This document shows, one piece after another, positions 10,438-20,340 of a stretch of DNA of 64,000 nucleotides (position 1 is its first letter; the number at the start of each line of letters is the position of its first letter). The notes beneath the pieces were generated by a model. That model searched no databases. It was given only the letters and a program-made list of their open reading frames with translations, and was not told the DNA's origin. The stretch is taken from contig CM065325.1 in assembly GCA_033032175.1 (NCBI GenBank), positions 8,026,930-8,090,929 on the forward strand, in the 5' to 3' direction. This stretch comes from Saturnia japonica. Lineage: Eukaryota; Arthropoda; Insecta; Lepidoptera; Saturniidae. Both the position numbers and the translations under genes were made by a program.

Positions 10438-11119
10438 AATGAACATGGACAAGACGAAAATCATGTCGAATGTCCATGTGATGCCCACCCCAGTATCAGT
10501 TGGGAACTCTTGTCTAGAAGTTGTTGAAGAATATATCTACCTGGGACAAACAGTCCAGTTAGGTAGGTCCAACTTTGAAAAAGAGGTCAGTCGACGAATC
10601 CAACTCGGCTGGGCAGCGTTCGGGAAACTGCGCGACGTCTTTTCGTCCAAAATACCTCAGTGCCTCAAGACGAAAGTCTTTGACCAGTGTGTGTTGCCAG
10701 TGATGACATACGGCACAGAGACGTGGTCACTCACTGTGGGCCTCATAAGAAAGCTCAAGGTCGCTCAGCGAGCTATGGAGAGGGTATGCTTGGTGTTTCT
10801 CTACGAGATCGAATCAGAAATGAGGAGATCCGTAGACAAACTAAGGTAACCGACATAGCCAAAAGGATTAGCAAGTTGAAGTGGCAGTGGGCGGGGCACA
10901 TAGTTCGGAGAACTGACGGCCGTTGGGGCAGAAAGGTTCTCGAGTGGAGACCACGCACCGGAAAGCGCAGCGTAGGACGGCCCCCCACTAGATGGATAGA
11001 CGACATAATAAAGGTCGCTGGGAGCCGTTGGGTGCAGGCCGCACAAGATCGGTCGCTCTGGAGATCTATGGGGGAGGCCTATGTTCAGCAGTGGACGTCC
11101 TGCGGCTGAAATGATGATG
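10438..11119 (+). mobile_element. RTE-clade LINE, 5'-truncated
   Basis: A 0.68-kb fragment flanked by the 11-bp duplication ATATGTCACCA at 10427-10437 and 11120-11130. The 3' end is GCGGCTGAAATGATGATGA, a short ATG-repeat tail of the kind RTE-clade elements use instead of poly(A). The coding part is the C-terminal region of the RTE reverse transcriptase. There is almost no 3' UTR, again typical of RTE. Confidence 0.9.
10439..11109 (+). pseudogene. RTE reverse transcriptase, C-terminal fragment, frameshifted
   Basis: The first part (frame of 10439) reads KTKIMSN, EEYIYLGQTVQLG, RRIQLGWAAFGKLRDVF and LPVMTYGTETWSLT. The rest lies in another frame and reads LGVSLRDRIRNEEIRR, WQWAGHIVRRTDGRW, GRPPTRWIDDI and ends WTSCG. 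A missing base near 10785 in the RAMER..MLGVSL segment explains the switch. The polymerase active site lies upstream of the truncation and is absent. This is the conserved region just after the RTE polymerase domain. It cannot be functional. Confidence 0.9.
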
Positions 11120-11436
11120 ATATGTCACCAGATGATTGTAAGTTATGTTAGTTTATAATGGTTCTAGTGAGATTATAAACTGTAGGTACATTGTGAACGG
11201 ACACTAATAATTTGAATTTTTTAGGTTGCTATTAAAGTAGCAAAATCACAAGGGCTTGCAAAATGTATATTTTCAACGGTTAATTTGTTTTTGGTCTTCG
11301 CTGGCCGCTACCGTGGCCCGATCACTTCGCTCGCTCGGTTCGTTCGTTATAAACGCTGTTTCAACCTAACCAAACCAATCCAGTGCGCAATCAACCAGAC
11401 ACGATTAGTTTAGAAACCTACGAAAACGATGAAGCA

Positions 11437-11535
11437 ATGATGGCTCAGTTAGTAGCGTGTACGGACTCCGCGTCGATTAACGTGAGTTCTAATCCCTGCA
11501 ATGAGCCTGAGCTTTCGGTGAAGGAAAACATCATG
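11437..11535 (+). repeat. tRNA-like SINE head, family S3
   Basis: Shows a pol III A-box-like GATGGCTCAGTTAGTAGCG followed about 30 nt later by a decayed B box, GAGTTCTAATCCCTGC. After these comes GGTGAAGGAAAACATCATGATGAAAC, a phrase I recognise from common Lepidopteran repeats and also seen at 32511-32536. No tRNA fold is complete, so it is not a functional tRNA gene. Confidence 0.55.
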
Positions 11536-12207
11536 ATGAAACAATAGCATGCTGGTAGGGCTTTTTCTAATGCCCGCCTACTATCTTCAAGTTAAAAATC
11601 TGTCGTCCAACACCAATATGTGTGTTCCGGCAGCTGCACTTGAGAACCAGTCTACCACTAGGCTTAGCGGGCTACTTGAGCGATATCGGCACTTAATATC
11701 AGAAAACGTTATTATTATTATAATAAATACTGCCAGTAATGCGGTGACCTTGCTAGCTCGAAAGTTATAAATGAAGTTAGTGAGTGATCGAATGGCTCGA
11801 GTTTATTTGTAGCCTCATGGTCTTGCCGGCAACCTACTTGTATACGAAATTATATATAAGTTCTATATAATTTTTAAGGTCAAAGGTAATGTAGGTTAAA
11901 GTTGGTCGTATCAGAATAAACTTTATTTCTTTACTTAGAATTCGATGAATGAAATAAGTAGATTATTATATTTCGTTTTCATAATAATATTATAGAAAGT
12001 TACATCTTAATTATAATTAGGTATATGTCAGATGGGATTGTGGTCATTTGTTTTTCATTACAAATTAAATTACTACTATTCTATTTAAGTGTAATTCATT
12101 TGTAAGTAACATTTAAGTGTACAGCAAACTTCATCCAAAAGATACATCATATAGATATTGTATTGAATACTTATTGTAATATAATTTAATTATTTTATTT
12201 TATTTTA

Positions 12208-12300
12208 TTCGTAGTAGTCGAGTGGTTGGAATATCGATTCGATGTCCGCAGATTCTAACCCTTGCATGTATTAACAAATTTTTTGGTAGGTTTTGGGACA
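12208..12300 (+). repeat. tRNA-like SINE head, family S4, copy 1
   Basis: Reads GTAGTCGAGTGGTTGGAATA then CGATTCGATGTCCGCAGATTCTAACCC. The A-box-like and degenerate B-box-like elements and the phrase ATCGATTCGATGTC recur at 32395-32545. It is a diverged SINE fragment about 110 nt upstream of the side exon, hence intronic or upstream of the gene. Confidence 0.5.
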
Positions 12301-12405
12301 CTTAAAGCAGATATTAATATTATATTATTATTATTATTAAATTATCAAATAAACTATATTTAGTGTCGTGTCTGATTATTAAATTATACATTTTTATTGT
12401 TCTAG

Positions 12406-12547
12406 TGTCGACAGTAGATGTGGATGCAGTATTGGGGCGCACTGCATCACTGCCCTGTGACGTCACACCTGACGCTATTGAAGATCGCGTTTACATGGTC
12501 CTATGGTTCAGGGCTGGAAAGGCTACTGGAGGAAAACCTATATACAG
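12406..12547 (+). CDS. Sidestep-family Ig protein, exon encoding the first half of Ig domain 1
   Basis: An internal exon bounded by a pyrimidine-rich acceptor (TTTTTATTGTTCTAG, ending 12405) and a donor (CAG/GTGCAA at 12548). It enters in phase 1 and leaves in phase 2. It encodes [15 protein letters not shown], then YMVLWFR and ends GKPIY: strands A to C of a V-type Ig domain with the first disulfide cysteine and the core tryptophan. Side-family proteins are transmembrane cell-adhesion proteins; Drosophila Sidestep guides motor axons by binding Beat proteins. The frame also reads upstream into the intron with a hydrophobic stretch, but it has no ATG there, so I treat that as accidental. The signal-peptide exon must lie upstream. 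Confidence 0.88.
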
Positions 12548-13299
12548 GTGCAAATACAAGCTTTGTTTTATATACGTGGGCTGTTCCAAAAATTGTTAGT
12601 GAAATTAAAAATAGTTAGAATACGAATAAAGTTTATTTATAGCTTTCCAAAACATTCCTCGGCAACCCCAATCCACTTATGCATTCAGGTGCACGCACTA
12701 GCTTTCGAAACATTTAAAAAATGTATGTTGCGGGTGTTCAAGAAATAACCGTCGAAATTCTTCGATGACCTCCACTTCTGGCGTATTAAATTTTCGTTCA
12801 GGAAGAATTTTTTTTTACCGTAGGAAATAAAAAAAAATACATGGACATAAATCTGGACTTCACTGACGATATGGGTAACATTTGTACCCCCGAAGTATTC
12901 AGTCCATGGTTCTAGCAACTATGTGAGCGGGGTCGTTATCTTGGTCAAAAAGAATGCCACGGACACCGCTCCTTGGTAGTATGCTAGTTTCGTGAGATCC
13001 CTTGAAGGGTAACTAACCCTCGTGTATGAATAAAAATCATAGTATGAAAAGCTTCCCGCTAGACGTCCAGTGTTGCAAACAAAAGATGAGTGACATATAA
13101 TCTTCAAAAATAACTACATATCTGACCACCACCTGGTCAATGATTTACACCAAAGAGATTTGTATTGGAATTAGCTATCAATTCAAAATAATTTCAAGAA
13201 TAAAAAGATTGTACTTATTTTGTGGCTAACCATTTTCGGAACAACCTAGTTATAGGTACTAGGAATACAACCAATAATCAATATTTTTTTTAAAATATT

Positions 13300-13610
13300 A
13301 GCACGGCAAATCGCCGGTACTGTTTATGATGGTACACATCATATACATCATCATGGTATGATGGTGGCACAGTACAATCCAAACACAACGGCGACTACCG
13401 AGAAATCGTAATCCATCGACGGTCGCCCGCTGTCATTCAGGCCTGAATTAATTTAACTGGATATGCACAGGCTGATCCCGAAAAGCGACACGCAAAAGCG
13501 AGTCACTATGACGGACTTTTCACCATATGTATGGTGGTCGCGACCCAATCTGACTGTACAATCCTACCACCCTGCTATCGCCATTAAATTTCCTCGTTCT
13601 TTGCTCAGCT
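13300..13610 (-). repeat. Dispersed repeat, family D, copy 1 (inverted)
   Basis: Reverse complement of about 60900-61145. Landmarks in plus orientation here are CACAGTACAATCCAAACA, CGACGGTCGCCCGCTGTCAT, CGAGTCACTATGACGGACTT and GTGGTCGCGACCC. These recur inverted in the second copy with a modest number of substitutions. The class is unknown. It carries no ORF. Confidence 0.7.
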
Positions 13611-13874
13611 GGGTGTAACCACGTGCAGGTGAGGTTGGCTTGGCTTGAAGTACTGTTTCTAGCTTGAAAGGACTGATATATCGATATAAAAAAAACTTTT
13701 TGCTTTTGTTTTGTTTTGTGACATAGCTAATATCTATTTATACTAAAATAATGTTATACTTAGGATAAAGGTCAGAATTTTCATATAAATATTTTTGTAT
13801 GAGAAACAGATTATTATTCTACATTATGTTATTCGAGTATACTTACATATACAATATTAATATCGGATCGTTAA

Positions 13875-14350
13875 GCACCAACTCCACGAGCGGGTGTATC
13901 GCCACGAGTCGACCCTGCTATCGACAGGTCATCTCCATGAGACGACGATTATTCTTCCAGTCGCGTATTGTCGCGACTTGTGACAGATAACCCTGTGTTC
14001 GCAACGATTCATTGCGAGTCGCGACAGATTGTTACGTGAACACAGTGACTTTTGTTTTGTTGAAAAGAACTCAATTTGGTGACACGCAAGAGAGACATCA
14101 GAAGTGTCAATAGGCCTGTGTTGCGGCGAATGCGCTATGAGTTGCTCACGTCTCGCCGCGAGCGCGCTGCGAGTAAGTCGCGTCTTGTGGCAGGCGCACA
14201 AGCAGTCGTTGGCGTTTTTTCTCGTCAATGTAACTTGTCGCATCGCCGCAATAGTATCACCGTGTGGAGACACGTTCATAGAGTTGTTATAGACTTAAAT
14301 GGCAGGACGATAATATCGCCGCGATAAACTCGTTTGTGGAGGTGGTGCCT
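13875..14350. mobile_element. Candidate MITE with imperfect terminal inverted repeats
   Basis: The left end GCACCAACTCCACGAGCGGG and the complement of the right end GGCACCACCTCCACAAACGA match at roughly three quarters of the first 30 positions. Both ends are preceded by TTAAG/GTAAG-like sequence. The interior contains a second inverted pair, TGTCGCGACTT near 13971 and GAGTCGCGACA near 14019. It is more GC-rich than its flanks and has no transposase. The frames at 13929-14327 read through both strands and are not genes. The superfamily is unknown. Confidence 0.45.
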
Positions 14351-14565
14351 TACACAAAAATAATTAAAACAGTATTTCTAATATTTCAACCATTTTATAA
14401 TGTTTACTTTTAGGCCTTCGTTATATTAGAGATACAAAAATAAATATGTAACGAACGGTCAACATCAGATTCTATTGGCGGTTTTTACATTAATTACTTA
14501 GTACTTCGAGTGATATTATTTAATAAAAGAATACCATATAAAATTATTATAATCTGTAAAAGACC

Positions 14566-14815
14566 AGAAGTGCCCCGCAGTTTCACTCGCGTTTAATTTT
14601 TTCGGTTCTCGTCGGGTCCGACGAGAGTCGACTCCCCAACCCGTGCCATGCCACTTTTGCCACCCACACTATTACTCCTTCCTTAAAAAATATAAATGCT
14701 ATAAAATGTAAAAAGAATTTTTCAAATCCCAAAAATAATTTTTAAAATCCGACCGATAGTTCCAGAGATTAGTGCATTCAAAAAGAAACAAACACTTAAG
14801 CTGTTTAAAAACACG
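14566..14815 (+). repeat. Composite A/B dispersed repeat, internally deleted
   Basis: Begins like family A (AGTGCCCCGCAGTTTCACTCGCGTT) and ends like family B (CCGATAGTTCCAGAGATTAG followed by AAAC-rich sequence). The two families also sit side by side at 30333-30950. That suggests A and B are the two ends of one longer element and that this copy has lost the middle. Confidence 0.5.
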
Positions 14816-17415
14816 AGGATAGTATTATATTTAATAAATATTTCAGAAAACAAGTGAAAGTACTTAGTTCTAATTGGTCAGTAAATTGTAACCATACACA
14901 CACGCACGCAGCGCGCGCATAAACATACAAGTACACACGCATAAGCGTAAATTGTAATAGGATAGTAGCTAATAATTAAGTATATCTATGTAATTTAAAT
15001 AGTAAAAAATATTCATTACTGGCTGAATTATTTACTTAAAAATTTAGTTCATATAATTTATTATCAAGCTGTGATTTTTATTAAATAAATAAATAATATT
15101 AATATAGATTTATGAAATTCTTGACAAATTTATAAGAGGTAATGAAATAGAATATGATGTTTTGATTTGTCTTCATTAGTACAGAAATGTCCAACAGTAA
15201 AATATATCAAAGAAAAATAAGTACCTTGATGATTCATAAGTGTTTTCATGACAAATTCAATCCATACGTCTCAACTCATCTGTAAGCAATTTATTGAAGT
15301 ACCGAGTGACAGTGAGAGATAAACGTAACTGAGCTAGACATCGATCATTCGTGACAAATTTATGTGATTCCAATATGAGATACACGTGAATAATAATATA
15401 GAAAATGTAACTTAACGCTTTTACTGTGATTAATTCTAGAGATGTTCACAAAAACTTAATAATATTTAACGTGACAGATAGATAACCTTTCTCAAGGCCA
15501 TTTGATTACAAACTAAGCATAGTGTATATACTATAGTAACGAAACATTTTATATCATATTACAATCATCTAGGTCAGAGATGCGCAGATTTATTGGCTAA
15601 ATGCTAAATAATTTAATAATTTTAACTTTTTTTCTTCCAAGCAACGTATTGCATTGAGTTAACAAGTTTATGAGCTTACACTGCAGAGACCTATTTTCTC
15701 AACAGCGTATTCAGAACTATCCCATTGCTTTAATTTTCCATATTTCTTTAAATTTAATAGCGGACCGGACCGCGCCGACGTCGATAGCATGGTGGGCCGT
15801 ATGCGGCCTGCGGGTATCTATCTGCATGTGCAAATTTGATCCAGACATATAACAAATAAGCATGCTCATATAAAAAAACCGTTCTGAGAGAGTCGAACCT
15901 TATATATAGCGAAGCCTGCAATAAATTTTAAGTTATTAAATGCAAACCCTTTCACTTATCCCTTTAAGCTATATTATCGAAGTAATCTTCTTTTAACAGA
16001 AGTATGTTTCAGAAAAAGTTTACATTTTTGTTTAGAAATTATTGGATGATTTATAAAGCATTAACCGCAAGCTTAATCATCAATTGTGTAACAATATAAA
16101 AGCTGTTCACAAAACTCTCTGAAAACTTACTTTCAAATGTAGCTCCAGGAATACAGCGATAGGTACTTGGTAACATATTTTCAATTTAAGGACGGTAGCT
16201 GCCCTTAACGGCAGTGGAACATTTCCTGAAATAAAACTACTTTAATCCATTACCAAGAGCTTAGGTTCATTGTAAGATACACATAAAATTCTTAGACTCG
16301 ATATTCTAGACGCTAATGCTGAAGTAAATGAAGTTAAAGTTAAAGCTTAGAACAAAACATATAGGTAATTTGATAGTAACACAGAACACATACCTTTAGT
16401 AATTTTTTATAAGCTATAATAGGGCTTTTTCTTGTTTAGTAATAATAAAGAAACAGAAACTTTCTCTTTATTATATTAAGATACATAGAGCTATCATAAC
16501 AAATAAACACTAATGCCGAAATAAACAAGAAATATGACGTAGGGTTGGTAGACAAAAATAGTGGATTGAGTCACCGAAGCCAATGTTGTGGTTGGATCAG
16601 CGGACGTTGGGACTTCCGTATTACATGCAGCCTTTAGCAATATGATTAAATATTGGATAGAAGGGACAATGATTATTAGAAGGTATATTACTGGAGGAAA
16701 TAAGGATACTGTTTATTATTATAATATAATATGCCTATATAGATGTGTTTTATAAACCCCTTTCTAATACTTAAGGTCTCTGGACTACATATTTCGGGCC
16801 AGGGAAAAAAGTACCTACATAATTTCATGGATTCGCCTTATCTTTCTAACTAGCTTAAAGACGAACATATAACTAAAAAGTATATACATTACTTGTAAAA
16901 TCAAATGATGTGTTATTCATACAATAGAAGTTTTTAAATTAATTTACATTTCACAAAACAAACTTAAAGACGTTACAAGCAATTCCAAAACAAAGCGTAA
17001 TAAAACATTATTTAATAATAATAATCAGAAGAACACAACAAAATAAAAATATTAACACCTATGTTAATTACTTCTAATTAATCCTAAGTAATTGCGATAA
17101 ACGCTGTTTTAGGTTTCAAACCTAATACAATAGAATATGATACAAAACACTGAAATTAAGAGAAGGTTGAAATTTAAGCCTTAGATATCTATAAATGATA
17201 TAAACTAATAGAGTCATAAATAAAATATAATAAAATAAACACGTTGACAGGATTTAGATTCTCATTCAAATATTTTTACAATTACACAAACCGTTTACGA
17301 ATAATTAAGTATTATTGAATGGAATTATTTACACAACTTAACATTTTTTATTTTTTTTTATATTTCCGTATAAAGCTTTGTTATGTCATAACTAATACAA
17401 TGTCAATTTATTCAT
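14816..17415. other. No gene recognised (2.6 kb, intronic)
   Basis: AT-rich non-coding DNA inside the side intron. It includes a short alternating purine/pyrimidine run (ACACACACGCACGCAGCGCGCGC near 14895-14920). I see no coding region or paired repeat. Confidence 0.45.
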
Positions 17416-17611
17416 ATAACCACTGGTAGGCGAGCGGAAATGAAACACAAACTTTTACGAAAGATGTGTAATCGATGTTACGTGACAATGCACTCCGGAA
17501 AGCGCCGGTAACACGCGCATCGCTCACGGGCACGGCGGGTCGACTGACTACTCGGGCGCAGCGCGCTAGCAGGGAGCATGACGTATCTATTTTTAGACAT
17601 GCACGGCTACA
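17416..17611 (-). repeat. Gypsy 3' LTR
   Basis: 196 bp, identical to 22267-22462 except for GAGCGGAAA here against GAGCGAAAA there. In element orientation it starts TGTAGCCGTGCATGTC and ends CCAGTGGTTAT, so it lacks the usual CA end. Confidence 0.93.
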
Positions 17612-17623
17612 TACTCCCCCTCT
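17612..17623 (-). promoter_or_regulatory. Gypsy polypurine tract
   Basis: On the minus strand AGAGGGGGAGTA directly precedes the 3' LTR. This is the expected position and composition for the plus-strand primer in reverse transcription. Confidence 0.75.
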
Positions 17624-17652
17624 AGTTCGAACCTAGCGCCCTCGCGTTCGGG

Positions 17653-20340
17653 CTAGCAATTATATCTACGGGGCCGGCCGCGTCTGCGCTTCTCTCTAAC
17701 CGGGGCCTCGACTTCACCGATGAACGGGGTCAGATGGGAGACGTGGTATCGTCCAACATGTTCACTTCTAGTGACTCCCTCTATTAGATAAGTGGTAGAG
17801 CTTACTACTTCGCGTATGCGGTACGGACCATCCCTTCTAGGTACGAATTTTGCAGACTGCCCAGGGCCTACATCATTCAATCCTTGTGTCTTCAATAGAA
17901 CAAGGTCACCTACCTTATAATCAGGAGGCGCGCATCTGCCTTCATCGGCGTACTTCTTCTGCACAGACTGATTCCTTTCGTGGACATCTCTAGCGTCGAG
18001 CAGCACCGTTGACAGCCTACGTAGGTAAGGCGTGATGTTATGCACGAAATTATCATTTTCAACGATGCTCTTCATATCTCCTACGACATCTGAAGGCGCA
18101 CGCAACTCCCTCCCGAAAGTAAGGAAAGCTGGCGAGAATCCTGTACTCGCTGTAACAGCGGAATTCATCGCGAACCTTATAGCTGCGAGGTGAGCATCCC
18201 AAGACACGTGATCCTTCCCTACCAGTATGGCTAACTGGGGTTTCACGTCCCGGTTTTTCCGTTCCACGGGGTTCGATTCGGGGTGATACAACGGCGTCAA
18301 GGATTGTTTAATGCCCATCACATGACAAACCTGCTGCATCACTTCAGCGACGAACTGTACGCCATTGTCGCTGATCATTCTACGCGGAACTCCGAACCTC
18401 AAAAACACTTCAGCTATTAAAACTTCAGCGCACTCCACGCTGGTAGCGCTCTCTAACGCAAACAACTCGACCCAATGGGAGCAAGTATCCTCGAGAATTA
18501 GAATCCAACGATTACCCTTCGAAGTCTTGGGAAGGGGTCCGAACAGATCAACGGATACAACTTCAAAACGTCGATTCGTTGCGGGGGTTTGAAGCAGCCC
18601 CGCAGGTTTCCGATTTTCGATCTTGTACCGCTGGCAGGCAGTACAGCGTCTAATATGATCGGTGACGAATGATTTCATGCCGGGCCAAAAGTATCTTGCT
18701 CTGATGCGCTGCAAGGTACGCTCGGCACCGAAGTGACCTGCCGTAGGAGCATCGTGAAAATCCATGAGCACGGCCTCTCTCTCGTGCTTAGGGACGACGA
18801 AGCAGGCGGAATCCGCGTCTTCCGAATCAGGCGCGCACCTATACAGGATACCATCGGAGATCAAGTAACCTCTTTCTGACCAGGTCTGCCCCCTGAAGGG
18901 ATCATCGGTCGCCTCTAGATCTTCGATGATACTCTTCAACTCAGGGTCTTTTAGTTGATTAGTGCGTACTTCGTCAGGTTGCCTGTGTGGTACATCTACA
19001 GTTACTAAGCATATCTCACAACCGCCTGGGTTTTCCTCGCAACAGGCTGGTCGGCTTAATGCATCAGCGATTACGTTCACTTTACCAGGAGTGTACTGGA
19101 TCTGCAGATTATAAGCTTGGAGGGTTAGTGCCCACCTGGCAAGACGTCCGCTGGGAGATTTAAGGCTCATCAACCAACGCAACGGTTGATGGTCAGACTT
19201 AACTACTAATTCCGATCCCTCGATGTAGCCTCTAAATTTCGTCACCGCCCAAACGACGGCTAGAGCCTCTCGTTCAGTGGTGGTGTAGTTTCGCTCTGCG
19301 AGCTCTAGCAGACGACTGGCGTACTCTACGGGTCTTTCATCGGGGCCCTCCCCCTGCATCAGAACTGCGCCGAGACAGTAACTGCTGCTATCTGTCCGGA
19401 GGGAGAAAGGTTTACTTTCATCGGCTTGGCGAAGAATGGGAGCGGTGACCAAGAGATCTTTAATGCGCTCAAAAGCCGCTTGCTGTTCTTCCTGCCACCT
19501 CCAGGAGCTATTCTTCTTAAGAAGGTCAGTTAAGGGTTTAGCAATTGCAGCGTAGTTCGGCACGAAACGTCGGAACCAGCTAGATGTTGCCAAAAAGCCC
19601 TTAAGCTGCCTCTCGTTCTTTGGGGCAGGCATGTCAGCAATGGCCGAGGTTTTCTCCGGGTCCACTTGCAAACCACCGGGGACGATGATGTGGCCGAGGA
19701 ACTTTACGGAGTCACGGGCGAAGCAGCTCTTCTTGCGGTTGACTCGAAGGTTAAACTTCTCGAGTCTGTCAAAAACTGCTTCCAGGTCTTCCATGTGGCT
19801 CTCGAAGGTCTGTGACAGGACTATCAGATCATCGAGATATCCTAGAATGGTTACAGATCTGTTCCCTCGTGGGTGAAAACTCGGCTCCCGAACAGGCACG
19901 TTCAAGTTTGACTTGAAACGGTCAATCAATCGTTGGAACGTGGCACCCGAGTTACGAAGGCCCATCGGCATCCTTTTGAACCTGTAGGTGCCGGAGGGTG
20001 TCACGAAAGCGGTTTTGTCACGATCTTCCTCTGCGACACAAACCTGAAAGTAGCCGGAGTGGAGATCGAGCGTGGTCATGTAGCTGGTCGTCTTTGCCGC
20101 GTGAAGCACGTCTTCCATGCGTGGGAGCGGGTAACGATCCGGTTCTGTTACCGCGTTGAGCTTCCGGTAATCCACGCAAAGGCGGACTCCGCCATCCTTT
20201 TTTGTGACTAGGACGACATTAGCAGCCCAAGGCGACTCGCACTCCTCTATGACATCGGCGTGTAGTAGCTTCTCAAGCTCACCGTCTAACAACTGTTTCT
20301 TACCCTGCGACATTCTGTAGGGTGGTGAAGCGGTCGGTTC
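17653..20340 (-). CDS. Gypsy Pol: reverse transcriptase, RNase H, integrase
   Basis: The frame continues from Gag-protease after one UAG; the first Met codon is at 20313, giving 886 residues. Counting from it: reverse transcriptase with VTKKDGGVRLCVDYRKLN at about 36 and active site YLDD at about 159-162; RNase H with LRTDSSSYCLGAVLMQ and EREALAVVWAV; integrase zinc finger (HFGAERTL..CTACQ, HHCC type) in the 500s; integrase core with VDLFGPL, SDNGVQF and NPVERKNRD. The last two acidic residues are 34 apart, as in the NPVER-type Gypsy lineages. The C-terminal tail is basic (KRRRGRPRR). No frameshift is seen. It copies the RNA and inserts the DNA. It could be expressed only by stop readthrough, reinitiation or a spliced message. 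Confidence 0.93.
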   Translation of the reverse strand, partial: EPTASPPYRMSQGKKQLLDGELEKLLHADVIEECESPWAANVVLVTKKDGGVRLCVDYRKLNAVTEPDRYPLPRMEDVLHAAKTTSYMTTLDLHSGYFQVCVAEEDRDKTAFVTPSGTYRFKRMPMGLRNSGATFQRLIDRFKSNLNVPVREPSFHPRGNRSVTILGYLDDLIVLSQTFESHMEDLEAVFDRLEKFNLRVNRKKSCFARDSVKFLGHIIVPGGLQVDPEKTSAIADMPAPKNERQLKGFLATSSWFRRFVPNYAAIAKPLTDLLKKNSSWRWQEEQQAAFERIKDLLVTAPILRQADESKPFSLRTDSSSYCLGAVLMQGEGPDERPVEYASRLLELAERNYTTTEREALAVVWAVTKFRGYIEGSELVVKSDHQPLRWLMSLKSPSGRLARWALTLQAYNLQIQYTPGKVNVIADALSRPACCEENPGGCEICLVTVDVPHRQPDEVRTNQLKDPELKSIIEDLEATDDPFRGQTWSERGYLISDGILYRCAPDSEDADSACFVVPKHEREAVLMDFHDAPTAGHFGAERTLQRIRARYFWPGMKSFVTDHIRRCTACQRYKIENRKPAGLLQTPATNRRFEVVSVDLFGPLPKTSKGNRWILILEDTCSHWVELFALESATSVECAEVLIAEVFLRFGVPRRMISDNGVQFVAEVMQQVCHVMGIKQSLTPLYHPESNPVERKNRDVKPQLAILVGKDHVSWDAHLAAIRFAMNSAVTASTGFSPAFLTFGRELRAPSDVVGDMKSIVENDNFVHNITPYLRRLSTVLLDARDVHERNQSVQKKYADEGRCAPPDYKVGDLVLLKTQGLNDVGPGQSAKFVPRRDGPYRIREVVSSTTYLIEGVTRSEHVGRYHVSHLTPFIGEVEAPVREKRRRGRPRRYNC

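Noticed and set aside
12363..12405. Signal peptide encoded directly upstream of side exon A
   Set aside because: Hydrophobic frame without an ATG, upstream of a strong splice acceptor at 12405; more likely intron read-through.
14880..14925. Alternating AC/GC run as a regulatory element
   Set aside because: Simple sequence; nothing nearby to regulate.
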